The translations under genes and the position numbers were made by a program. Below, in pieces: positions 42,728 through 50,829 of a DNA stretch of 64,000 bases. The notes beneath the pieces are model-generated. The model was not told the DNA's origin. It made no database searches and saw nothing but the letters and a program-made list of their open reading frames with translations. Location of the stretch: NCBI GenBank assembly GCA_001644045.1, contig LUUF01000043.1, positions 124,001 through 188,000 on the forward strand. The letters run 5' to 3'. Positions within the stretch are counted from its first letter, which is position 1. The number at the start of each line of letters is the position of its first letter. Source of the stretch: Methylomonas methanica. GTDB taxonomy: Bacteria; Pseudomonadota; Gammaproteobacteria; Methylococcales; Methylomonadaceae.

Positions 42728-43812
42728 CAGGTTGGCAAATTGACTTCTTCTTTGAACAGGCGAGTAGATTCATCGATAATAGGGTTATCCGGCATATCAT
42801 GCAATAAATCAGATTGAAGCCAGTTGTCGCCTTCTTTGGAAAGCACCGGAATGGAAAGTTTCTGCTTTTGTGCAATCAGGAATAATTTTTTGATGACAAA
42901 GTAAGAATGACTGGCGAGAAAAAATTGAATACCATGTTTGGCAAGTATGGCAATTATATCCATAAACTTCGAAATTAATTCGGGATGCAGGGTAGATTCC
43001 GGTTCATCAATAAATATTATTGAATTTTCATTTAAATAACCGTTTTTTAGTAATACATCCAAAACAGCGATTTTTTTTACCCCTTCTGCGGTTGCTCCAA
43101 TAGTATATCGTTTGCTGGCGTTTTTGTGGATGTCCAGCCTTTCAAAGTACCACTGGTTTGTGGTCTCATCAAATTTTATTCCTCCGTCAATGGCTTCATT
43201 TAAATGAGCGGTTGCTGACTGGAAATCCCAAGAACCACACCCTTTTGTTGGTACTTCTTCATTTGTAAAAAAGTCACGTACTGCGGCATCCATATGATCC
43301 TTTCCAGGTAATATTTGCAAAGCACGTGCTAAGTCCAAGTAAGTATCATCAAAACCAAATAATTGATCTTGTTGCCGAGATTTTAAAATAATTCGGTAAA
43401 ATGACAGTATTTCTTTTGCCGGCAAAAAAATGGAATTGTCCTTTCGGGGTGGGACGTCATTTATCCAGCCATCAACGGCATTTCTGAAGGGCTTAGTTAG
43501 TCTATAACTGAATTTATTGTTATTGCAAGTAAGGCCAAACGACAAATCTGCATCGCTGGCATCTGAAATTAAATTACCAACTCCTTCAGCCTGAAACGTC
43601 CAGAAAAGTTTATTTAATAAAATATGATCAGGTCTGTCAGGATTATCCCCTCGTTTATAATCCTCTAATGTCCGCACAGCACTATATATCGCTTTCAGCA
43701 AAAACGATTTCCCGCAGCCATTATTGCCTATCACCAAATTGATCGGCCCCAGGTTCTGCCAATCTATTTCGGTGAGAGGGCCAAAGTTTTTGAGCTGGAC
43801 GCTATTAATCAT
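42727..43812 (-). CDS. AAA ATPase (OLD/RecF-like), AT-rich insert in cysDN
   Basis: The 361-aa protein begins INSVQLKNFGPLTEIDWQ and has Walker A VIGNNGCGKSFLLKAIYS, a middle helical region (about 75-215), and Walker B/D-loop IIFIDEPESTLHPELISKF. The H-loop region is FFLASHSYFVIKKLF. It belongs to the AAA_15/AAA_21 ATPases used by OLD-like and many defence systems (PARIS AriA, Septu PtuA, retron effectors). No TOPRIM nuclease domain follows in the same protein; the nuclease-like gene is separate and coupled. I use the ATG at 43812; a TTG at 43824 is also possible. AT-rich composition and location inside cysDN suggest a mobile insert. Confidence 0.85.
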   Translation of the reverse strand: MINSVQLKNFGPLTEIDWQNLGPINLVIGNNGCGKSFLLKAIYSAVRTLEDYKRGDNPDRPDHILLNKLFWTFQAEGVGNLISDASDADLSFGLTCNNNKFSYRLTKPFRNAVDGWINDVPPRKDNSIFLPAKEILSFYRIILKSRQQDQLFGFDDTYLDLARALQILPGKDHMDAAVRDFFTNEEVPTKGCGSWDFQSATAHLNEAIDGGIKFDETTNQWYFERLDIHKNASKRYTIGATAEGVKKIAVLDVLLKNGYLNENSIIFIDEPESTLHPELISKFMDIIAILAKHGIQFFLASHSYFVIKKLFLIAQKQKLSIPVLSKEGDNWLQSDLLHDMPDNPIIDESTRLFKEEVNLPT

Positions 43813-43832
43813 CTGCGGTCTCAATAGTAGCT

Positions 43833-44741
43833 TTAGAAGTAGCCTTCCCGCTTCTTCTGCTCCATGGAACCCGCTTGGTCGTGGTCGATCAAACGGCCCT
43901 GGCGTTCGGAGGTGGTGGTCAGCAGCATTTCCTGGATGATTTCCGGCAGCGTGGTCGCGGTCGATTCAACCGCGCCGGTCAAGGGATAGCATCCGAGCGT
44001 GCGGAAACGCACCATTTTCATCTCGACTTTGTCGTCCGGGCCGATCGGCATGCGCTCGTCGTCGACCATGATCAGCATGCCGTCTTTTTCGACCACCGGC
44101 CGCTCTTTGGCAAAATACAAAGGCACGATGGGGATATTCTCCAGGTGAATGTATTGCCAAATATCCAGTTCGGTCCAGTTGGACAGCGGGAATACGCGGA
44201 TGGACTCGCCCTTATCGACTTTGCCGTTATAGATGTTCCAAAGTTCCGGGCGTTGGTTTTTCGGGTCCCAGCGGTGATTTTTATCGCGGAACGAATACAC
44301 CCGTTCCTTGGCACGGGATTTTTCCTCGTCGCGGCGCGCACCGCCGAAGGCCGCATCGAACTGGTATTTGTTCAGGGCTTGTTTCAAACCGTCGGTTTTC
44401 ATCACGTCAGTGTGCTTCTTGCTGCCGTGGGTGAACGGGCCTATGCCTTGGGCAACGCCTTCTTCGTTGATATGCACGATTAAATCCCAGCCCAGTTCGT
44501 TGGCCATCCGGTCGCGAAACTCGATCATTTCGCGGAATTTCCAGGTTGTATCGACATGCAATAACGGGAAGGGCGGTTTGCCGGGGAAGAAGGCTTTGCG
44601 GGTCAGATGCAGCATGACCGCGGAATCCTTACCGATCGAATACAACATTACCGGCTTTTCAAATTCCGCCGCCACTTCGCGAATGATATGGATGCTTTCT
44701 GCTTCGAGCTGTTTCAGATGGGTTAATTTATAATCGGTCAT
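43833..44741 (-). CDS. cysD: Sulfate adenylyltransferase small subunit CysD
   Basis: The 302-aa protein has the PP-loop pyrophosphatase motif [40 protein letters not shown] and [17 protein letters not shown]. It has the same length as E. coli CysD when started at 44741 (MTDYKLTHL); the ATG at 44765 adds eight residues. With CysN it forms APS, the first step of sulfate assimilation and a source of cysteine sulfur for Fe-S clusters. Confidence 0.96.
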   Translation of the reverse strand: MTDYKLTHLKQLEAESIHIIREVAAEFEKPVMLYSIGKDSAVMLHLTRKAFFPGKPPFPLLHVDTTWKFREMIEFRDRMANELGWDLIVHINEEGVAQGIGPFTHGSKKHTDVMKTDGLKQALNKYQFDAAFGGARRDEEKSRAKERVYSFRDKNHRWDPKNQRPELWNIYNGKVDKGESIRVFPLSNWTELDIWQYIHLENIPIVPLYFAKERPVVEKDGMLIMVDDERMPIGPDDKVEMKMVRFRTLGCYPLTGAVESTATTLPEIIQEMLLTTTSERQGRLIDHDQAGSMEQKKREGYF

Positions 44742-44831
44742 CAAATATCCGGGGCGCACTGCCATGTTTGCTGTGAAGTGTAAGCCCGCTATTTTAAAGG
44801 CAAACCCCCATCGACGCTATCGGCAAAGCTT

Positions 44832-45254
44832 ATGAGACAGATACACGGATTGGAAAAGTTGGTTGAGCAACAGCCGGGGCGGCTGAATGCGCAAAAACTG
44901 GCGGAGCTACTGCTTACCGATTTACGCCAGTGCCGTTGCAGTATTTACGGCACTATCGGCGACGATGACCGGGTGTTGCTGGCGGAGCTGGATTTGTTGG
45001 CGGACAGCCTGGAATACGAGATGTTCGATCAACGTATCGATTTGATCGTTGCGGGGCCGATATTGCGCAACGATTGCGTGCCGTTAATTTATCGCCTGCA
45101 AGGCCCGCATTTTGCGTTCAGCGGCCGTTGTTCTATGATCGCCAGGGTGTGCGGCGTGGATTTGTATTTGCAGCGCAGTTATACCGGCGTGGTCGGCGAC
45201 GTCGCCCGCCAGAAATTCGCTATTCCTCTCAAGCCGCTGTTGCAAATGCTCTAG
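44832..45254 (+). CDS. Conserved hypothetical protein, 140 aa
   Basis: I do not recognise it. The N-terminal half is helical (GLEKLVEQQPGRLNAQKLAE, LLLTDLRQC); the C-terminal half is beta-rich and Cys-containing (LQGPHFAFSGRCSMIARVCG, VDLYLQRSYTGVVGDVARQK). Cysteines lie at about 33, 35, 80, 99 and 106, so a metal or redox role is conceivable. It stands alone between cysD (divergent) and the glycosyltransferase gene. Confidence 0.6.
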   Translation: MRQIHGLEKLVEQQPGRLNAQKLAELLLTDLRQCRCSIYGTIGDDDRVLLAELDLLADSLEYEMFDQRIDLIVAGPILRNDCVPLIYRLQGPHFAFSGRCSMIARVCGVDLYLQRSYTGVVGDVARQKFAIPLKPLLQML

Positions 45255-45276
45255 CGCTTTAGTCCTTACCCCGATA

Positions 45277-45299
45277 AATCCGGCATCGCGGCGGATTTG
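45277..45299. repeat. Inverted repeat AAATCCG / CGGATTT
   Basis: 7-bp arms with a 9-base loop, framed by CCCC upstream and GGGG downstream. It may serve as terminator for the hypothetical gene ending at 45254, although no T-run follows. Confidence 0.35.
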
Positions 45300-45369
45300 G
45301 GGTACCATGAGGCTTAGGTCCCGCGCATCGGCGCGGGCCATTGGGCTGGATGGCGACGGAGTTAGGCAG

Positions 45370-46740
45370 ATGAAATTCTATGATCGCAGTCGTAGCCTTT
45401 GCGAGTGGGAGCGGGTTGAGGAATGGCGCGAGAAAATGCGCGTTAGCTTGGCGGCCCAGGAAAGCAATAAAGTGTCGCCGTTTCATTTATTGTCGATACC
45501 GGGTGTGTCGGCGGCCGAACAGCGCTTGTGCGCCGATCTGTGGTTAAAAGATCGCACCGATGCTAGTGCGGTGGAGCGGGCCGATCTGGCATTTAGTTAC
45601 GCTACCAGCAGCCGGCCCAAAATTCGTCTGGGATATTTGTCCTGTGATTTTCATGAACACGCCACGGCTTTTTTGTTGGCGGAACTGTTCGAAGCGCATG
45701 ATAGAGAGCAGTTTGAGGTGTATGCATACTCCTATGGCCCGGACGACGGCCTGGGCATGCGCCAGCGGCTGTGCGAGTTTTTCGATAGCTTTGTCGATCT
45801 GCAAGCATTGTCACTATCCGAAGCCGCGCAAGCCATCCACCGCGACAACATCGATATTCTGATCGACTTAAAAGGCTACACCCGCGGCACCCGCACCGAG
45901 ATTCTCAGCTACCGGCCGGCGCCGATTCAAGTCAATTATCTGGGTTATCCCGGTACTTTGGGTGGCGATTTTTGCGACTACATCATTACCGATCCGTACC
46001 TGACGCCAGCCGCCAGCGCCGGCGATTACAGCGAAGCCTTTGCCTACCTGCCGGATAGCTATCAACCGCACGGTCGGCATGCCGAAATCGGTAAGCCCAC
46101 CAAGCGCGCCCAGCATGGTTTGGACGAGCACAGCTTCGTGTTTTGCTGCTTCAATCAGGCCTACAAAATCACGCCGGACGTGTTCGATATTTGGTGCCGG
46201 CTGTTGTACAGCGTGCCGGGTAGCGTGCTGTGGTTATTAAAAAATTCCAAAGCCAAGGGCCGGCTCAGAAACGAGGCCTATCAACGCGGCATCGCGCCGG
46301 ATAGATTGATATTTGCCGACGATTTGCCGCAAATCGAACACTTGGGGCGTTTAGCCTTAGCTGATTTGGTGCTGGATACCCAACCTTACAATGCTCACAC
46401 CACTGCCAGCGATGCGTTGTGGGTAGGCGTGCCGATAGTAACCTGCGTCGGCGATACCTTTGCGTCGCGGGTGGCTGGGAGTTTGTTGCATGCGATTGGC
46501 TTGCCGGAATTAATCGCTGCCGATTTGGAAGGTTATTACGACCTGGCTTTGGAGTTGGCGACCAACCCGGCGCGCTTAAGCGAGGTTAGGCAAAAACTGG
46601 CCGATAATCGCCTGAGTACGCCGTTGTTTGATATTCAGGCCTACACCCGGCATTTGGAAGCCTTGTATAAAACCATGTGGCAGCGGCATGTTGCCGGCGA
46701 TCTGCCGATTGCAATCGGCCAAACCGAACCGCGTCTATAA
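45370..46740 (+). CDS. O-GlcNAc transferase-like glycosyltransferase lacking TPRs
   Basis: The 456-aa protein covers the catalytic part of SPINDLY/OGT enzymes (GT41): SPFHLLSIPGVSAAEQRLCA, then KIRLGYLSCDFHEHATAFLL, DILIDLKGYTRGTRTEILSY, RPAPIQVNYLGYPGTLGGDF and DLVLDTQPYNAHTTASDALW. Usual relatives have TPR repeats before this; here the coding frame starts at the linker and no TPR frame exists upstream. I chose the ATG at 45370 with GGAG upstream; a weak ATG at 45307 is also open. It overlaps the convergent trxC by 6 bases. The target protein is unknown. Confidence 0.88.
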   Translation: MKFYDRSRSLCEWERVEEWREKMRVSLAAQESNKVSPFHLLSIPGVSAAEQRLCADLWLKDRTDASAVERADLAFSYATSSRPKIRLGYLSCDFHEHATAFLLAELFEAHDREQFEVYAYSYGPDDGLGMRQRLCEFFDSFVDLQALSLSEAAQAIHRDNIDILIDLKGYTRGTRTEILSYRPAPIQVNYLGYPGTLGGDFCDYIITDPYLTPAASAGDYSEAFAYLPDSYQPHGRHAEIGKPTKRAQHGLDEHSFVFCCFNQAYKITPDVFDIWCRLLYSVPGSVLWLLKNSKAKGRLRNEAYQRGIAPDRLIFADDLPQIEHLGRLALADLVLDTQPYNAHTTASDALWVGVPIVTCVGDTFASRVAGSLLHAIGLPELIAADLEGYYDLALELATNPARLSEVRQKLADNRLSTPLFDIQAYTRHLEALYKTMWQRHVAGDLPIAIGQTEPRL

Positions 46741-47169
46741 TTGGCTATTGACCAAGCGCACGATGTCTTGTGCGCTCAGCACGCCGGCTTGTCTGGCCAG
46801 TTCCCGGCCGCCCTTGAAGAGAATCAGCGTCGGAATGCTGCGAATGTTGTAACGGGCGCTGAGCTGTTGCTCGGCTTCCGTATCGATCTTGCCCAAGCGA
46901 ACGCGCGGTTCCAACACTTGCGCGGCTTGCGCAAAAGCCGGCGCCATCATTTTGCACGGCCCGCACCAATCTGCCCAAAAATCCACCAGCAGCGGAATGT
47001 CGTTGCGCGCCAGATGGGTTTCAAAACTTTTCGTAGTCAGCGCCAAGGGATGGCCGTTGAATAATACTTGGTGACATTGTCCGCACTTGGGGCCTTGCGA
47101 CAGACGAGTGGTGGGTACGCGGTTGACGGCTTGGCAATGCGGGCAGACTAAATGCAGGGATTCGCTCAT
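46735..47169 (-). CDS. trxC: Thioredoxin 2 (TrxC), zinc-binding
   Basis: The 144-aa protein has an N-terminal zinc domain with two CxxC pairs (CPHCQAVNRV and CGQCHQVLF) and a thioredoxin domain with active site WADWCGPCK. TrxC is a cytosolic oxidative-stress thioredoxin. The C-terminus overlaps the convergent glycosyltransferase stop. It is on the same strand as the protease htpX and cbpMA. Confidence 0.95.
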   Translation of the reverse strand: MSESLHLVCPHCQAVNRVPTTRLSQGPKCGQCHQVLFNGHPLALTTKSFETHLARNDIPLLVDFWADWCGPCKMMAPAFAQAAQVLEPRVRLGKIDTEAEQQLSARYNIRSIPTLILFKGGRELARQAGVLSAQDIVRLVNSQL

Positions 47170-47232
47170 AAATTAATCTCGGCGTTGATGCTGGGTTGTA
47201 TGGGCGAATTCATTCGCCCAAGGAATAACCGA

Positions 47233-48186
47233 TTATCGCCATAAACCGCCGATGCGCCAACGTGCCGGCCGGATAATCACCCGGTTACCGTAGCCCGGCG
47301 CGGCGAACGGTTCTTGCCAAAGTGTTTGTGGCCGGCTCGGGCTCAAGGCTTGTAGACGGCGTATGCGTTCCGCTGTGGGCGGATGAGTACGCAACCAGGA
47401 AGGTTCCGGGTTGCCCCAGCCCGGCAGTAAAATCGACAACCAACCGCCGCTGACTTTCTCGATATGCGCCAACGCCGCCGCCAAACCTAAAGGATCGCCG
47501 GTCAGCGCTGCCGCATTCAGGTCGGCATCGTATTCGCGGATGCGGGATAAACCTAATTGCATCAACAAGGCCAAATGCGGCGAAAACAACAGCAGCAACA
47601 AGCCCGGCCAATTGATTTGAAAGCTGATCTCGCCAAACAGCAATAAGGGGATAGAGAGCAGCAAAAGCAGTTGTCCGGTCGCGGCAAACAAAGCGGTAAT
47701 CCGGCTAATCGCATCGGCCAAACCCATCACCCGCAAATCGTTATTGGCGATATGCGCCATTTCGTGCGCCAACACGCCGGCCAATTCCCGCGAGTCAAGC
47801 TGCTTGAATAAGCCGTCGGTCAACGCGATGGCCGATTGTTTGCGGCTGCCGACCGCAAAAGCATTGATTAGCGGGCTGGGGATGTAATACGGGGTCGGGA
47901 CGCTGGGCAGTTCGGCGCGTTCGGCCAGTACTTGCAGGGTTTGCCACAGAGCCGGCGCTTCTTGCGGATAAATTGGCCGCGCTCGGTAGAGACGCAACGT
48001 CAGGCGCCAGGCTGCCGCCGGTTCGAAAATCAGCGCAAACACGCCGGTCGCCAAGGCGATCCAGATACCTTCTTCCCCGAACAGCAGGCTGCCGGCCAAG
48101 GTGCAGATTGCCAATAGTGCCAACATCAGCAGCGCTGTTTGCAGCCGGTTAAGCCAGCTATGACGATGCCAGACTACGCTCTGCAT
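47233..48186 (-). CDS. M48-family zinc metalloprotease (HtpX-like)
   Basis: The 317-aa protein has N-terminal membrane helices (about 18-55, LLMLALLAICTLAGSLLFG) and the M48 motif VLAHEMAHIANND, with the third ligand Glu in REYDAD. Further hydrophobic spans are at about 165-210. It is a membrane-bound quality-control protease like HtpX. It lies 3 bases from cbpM, implying a shared transcript with the cbpM-cbpA stress genes. Confidence 0.92.
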   Translation of the reverse strand: MQSVVWHRHSWLNRLQTALLMLALLAICTLAGSLLFGEEGIWIALATGVFALIFEPAAAWRLTLRLYRARPIYPQEAPALWQTLQVLAERAELPSVPTPYYIPSPLINAFAVGSRKQSAIALTDGLFKQLDSRELAGVLAHEMAHIANNDLRVMGLADAISRITALFAATGQLLLLLSIPLLLFGEISFQINWPGLLLLLFSPHLALLMQLGLSRIREYDADLNAAALTGDPLGLAAALAHIEKVSGGWLSILLPGWGNPEPSWLRTHPPTAERIRRLQALSPSRPQTLWQEPFAAPGYGNRVIIRPARWRIGGLWR

Positions 48187-48189
48187 GTC

Positions 48190-48498
48190 TTATTCCAGGC
48201 CGGCCCGCCGCAAACGGCGGCGCAATTCGTCGATTTCTTCCTGCATGTCCGCAACCAGCGCGGCCAGCTCCGGCACCGCTTCAAAATTACGTTCCAAGCT
48301 GACGATGCGCCGCACTCGCACCAGATGCGCACTGGAAAAACGCCATTCGCTATGCTGTTGCGGTAGCGGATTGAGTAAGCCTTCTTCAATATGTTTGGTA
48401 ACCCATTCCGGCTCTACCGCGCAGATTGCCGCCAGTTGCTGCAAGGTCAGGCCGCTGTCTTCCAGAACGGCGTCTATCAAGTTCTCGGCTGATGGCAT
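48190..48498 (-). CDS. cbpM: Chaperone modulator CbpM
   Basis: The 102-aa protein is of MerR-like fold, with EDSGLTLQQLAAICAVEPEW at the start and LEAVPELAALVADMQEEIDE near the end. CbpM binds the J-domain of CbpA and inhibits it. It sits 3 bases after cbpA on the minus strand. Confidence 0.92.
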   Translation of the reverse strand: MPSAENLIDAVLEDSGLTLQQLAAICAVEPEWVTKHIEEGLLNPLPQQHSEWRFSSAHLVRVRRIVSLERNFEAVPELAALVADMQEEIDELRRRLRRAGLE

Positions 48499-48501
48499 GC
48501 T

Positions 48502-49446
48502 TTAACTCCTGTGGTTTGTGCGCGGGTCGAAGGCCAGTTCACGCGCCATGGTTTCATAAAGTTCTCGGGCTTTTGGCGAGCTGGCAGGCGGCAATACCAC
48601 CTGAATATCCAGCAGCAAATCGCCGGGTGTCGCGCTGGGAATACCCTTGCCACGCAGCCTAAGTTGCTGGCCGCTTTGCGTACCTTCCGGGATACGCACC
48701 TTTAAGCCGGTATCGAATAAATTCACCGGCACCATCGCGCCCAGCGCCGCTTCCCAAGGCGTGATCGGCAGGCTCATATGCAGATTGCTGCCGTCCACCC
48801 GCAAGCGCGGATGCGGATTGAAATGCACTTCCAGCAACAAGTCGCCGGGCTTACCGCTGCCCATGCCCGGCGCACCCTGGCCGGCCAGGCGAATGATCTG
48901 GCCTTCGTAGACGCCCTTGGGGATTTTTACGTTCAAGGTGCGGATGTCCAAAACCACATGGCCGCCGGCATCCATGCGCGGTACCCGCAAGCTGATTTGC
49001 CGGGCCGCGCCGTTAAAGGCATCGGCTATATCCAGCAACACTTTGGCATGGTGATCCTCGCCTTGGGCATGAAAACCTGCTTGGCCTTCGAATGGTCCGC
49101 CGCGTGTCCGGCCGCCTCCCATCTTGCCGAATAATTCGCTGAAAAAATCGCCAAAATCGGCCGTGTCGGTGCTGGAAAACTCGAAGCCGGCATCCCAGTT
49201 CGGCGGCGGATGAAACTCCTGTCCTGGCCGGTAGCCGCGTCCCAATTGATCGTAAGCCGCGCGTTTTTCTGTGTCGGACAGCACCGCATAAGCTTCGTTA
49301 AGTTCCTTCATGCGTGCTTCGGCATCCGGTTCCTTGGAAATATCCGGATGATATTTGCGCGCCAGCTTGCGGTACGCTTTTTTGATGTCCGCCAGCACTG
49401 CGTCGCGATTGACGCCGAGAATCTGGTAATAATCTTTATATTGCAC
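48502..49446 (-). CDS. cbpA: Curved-DNA-binding DnaJ-class chaperone CbpA
   Basis: The 314-aa protein has the J-domain [20 protein letters not shown] with the HPD motif in [18 protein letters not shown] Gly/Phe-rich part ([13 protein letters not shown]) and two C-terminal substrate-binding domains without a zinc finger follow, as in CbpA. It is a DnaK co-chaperone, here with CbpM. CAGGAG precedes the ATG. Confidence 0.94.
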   Translation of the reverse strand: MQYKDYYQILGVNRDAVLADIKKAYRKLARKYHPDISKEPDAEARMKELNEAYAVLSDTEKRAAYDQLGRGYRPGQEFHPPPNWDAGFEFSSTDTADFGDFFSELFGKMGGGRTRGGPFEGQAGFHAQGEDHHAKVLLDIADAFNGAARQISLRVPRMDAGGHVVLDIRTLNVKIPKGVYEGQIIRLAGQGAPGMGSGKPGDLLLEVHFNPHPRLRVDGSNLHMSLPITPWEAALGAMVPVNLFDTGLKVRIPEGTQSGQQLRLRGKGIPSATPGDLLLDIQVVLPPASSPKARELYETMARELAFDPRTNHRS

Positions 49447-49664
49447 GCAATGCTCCTGTTTACGAGGTGACTAGGGCCGGGCGCTATGTTTTTCATTGAT
49501 TTATAGCGGATAGCATGGGCTAGGACAACTTATAAAATGCGGTAGATCAGCGTTGAACGCAAGAGGCCGCGAGCTGTCAGATGAAGCAACTTAACGCTAG
49601 GACGGATTGGCTTAGGCAAGCGGGAAATGGGGCTCTTGAAATAATTGATTTCAAACCCATATTA

Positions 49665-49694
49665 CTGACAATTATTTTATCGATTTGATAAAAT
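49665..49694 (+). promoter_or_regulatory. Sigma-70 promoter of ssrA
   Basis: CTGACA (49665-49670) and TAAAAT (49689-49694) are separated by 18 bases, and the RNA start follows 10 bases later at 49705. It is a near-consensus housekeeping promoter. Confidence 0.75.
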
Positions 49695-49704
49695 GAAATC
49701 TCTT

Positions 49705-50101
49705 GGGGGTGACATGGCTTCGACGTGGGTAGCAAAACCTCAGGTGCATGCCGAGCACAGTACAGCTCGTAAAACCTACTGAAAACAAGTATTCGCAAAC
49801 GACGAAAACTACTCAGTGGCCTTAGCAGCTTAAAACCTGCACCACTTCTCTGACTGCGTGTACTTATGCGTGCAGAGTTCCTAAGTATCCTTCGGGGTGT
49901 AAGGGAGCGTTCAGGGATCATCTTACATAAGATCGCGCCAAGGCTTAGTTCGGAGCCCGAATCGCTAAATCCAATCGAAATCGCTGTTGATCCTCTTGGC
50001 CCGACGGGTAGTCAACAGTTAAATCAAAAGCGCGGGATAAGCATGTAGAGCTTGTGGCGGAGTGCTTGCGGACGGGGGTTCAATTCCCCCCACCTCCACC
50101 A
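49705..50101 (+). ncRNA. ssrA: Transfer-messenger RNA (tmRNA)
   Basis: The 5' end GGGGGTGACATGGCTTCGAC and the 3' T-arm plus acceptor GGGGGTTCAATTCCCCC then CACCTCCACCA pair as GGGGGTG with CACCTCC (one G-U) to form the tRNA-like acceptor stem. The tag reading frame at 49795-49833 (GCA AAC GAC ...) encodes ANDENYSVALAA and stops with TAA. The resume codon and the ANDENY start are typical; the ALAA end is recognised by ClpXP. A terminator follows. It rescues stalled ribosomes. Confidence 0.97.
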
Positions 50102-50107
50102 AATACC

Positions 50108-50140
50108 AAACCCCAGTCGGGTGATCGGCTGGGGTTTTTT
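50108..50140 (+). terminator. Rho-independent terminator after tmRNA
   Basis: AACCCCAG-N12-CTGGGGTT is followed by six Ts, only 7 bases after the mature CCA end. Confidence 0.92.
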
Positions 50141-50290
50141 ATTGCCTGTTGTCACGCAAATCAGATTCGTTACGCTCGAATCTAACTGGTGCGCGTTGCA
50201 GATGATATATTGCCGAAGCTTGTTGAATTATTAATTGCCGGATGGGGCGCTTATGGCAAACCCCGTTCTTAAGCCAGCGGGAACCCCTTA

Positions 50291-50681
50291 CTGGCGCTGT
50301 TGCCGGTCGAAAGCATGACTCATGCGCATCAAGCGAGTATTACCAAGCAATTAACCTGAGCACACAAAAAACGATTCAGCGCCGTTTATCGAATTTATGC
50401 TGGGAGTGATTTTAGAAACCATTGCCAGCAATGCTGGCAACAATACCCTGCAAGTCGAGATGTTGTTGAAAGTGCTGGTTGGCGTTGATAAAGCACTGAC
50501 ACGTAATGAATTGCAAAGCCGACTGAGCCTAAAAGACCGGGAATCCTTCCGGGAACGTTACTTGAAACCGGCGCTAAGTCTCGGGCCAATCGAAATGACC
50601 CTTCCCGACAAACCCAACAGCCGTTTGCAGCAACATCGTTTGACGGAGCAAGGCCGAAAATTGACTGAAGCTTTCCGATAG
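50291..50681 (+). pseudogene. Decayed Fic-family gene, C-terminal part
   Basis: Three frames give consecutive Fic-protein pieces. 50291-50332 reads LALLPVESMTHAHQ. From 50335 a second frame reads EYYQAINLSTQKT. From 50373 a third reads DSAPFIEFMLGVILETI, then a winged-helix tail with LKDRESFRERYLKPAL and IEMTLPDKPNSRLQQHRLTE ending at 50681. In intact Fic proteins these are one chain (LPVES...HQ.EYYQAL...PFIEFML). At least two frameshifts separate them and the catalytic HxFx(D/E)GNGR part is missing, so the gene is dead. It lies 190 bp past tmRNA, a common insertion hotspot. The ATG at 50397 may still give a short 94-aa wHTH remnant. Confidence 0.85.
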
Positions 50682-50829
50682 CTGCTAGGCAAAACCCGCT
50701 TGTTGCACTATCGTTAAGCCCTCGCGCGCCTAGCTCGGAACGGATAGTTGGCAACCGGCAGGCCGAGCCCGTTAAGCAAGCACTATCTGTCGTGAACATA
50801 AATTACCTGCATTCCATTCTCTTTACATA

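Noticed and set aside
49705-50101. Integration site (att) in the 3' end of tmRNA
   Set aside because: tmRNA is a frequent attachment site, but I saw no integrase and no repeat of its 3' end further along the window.
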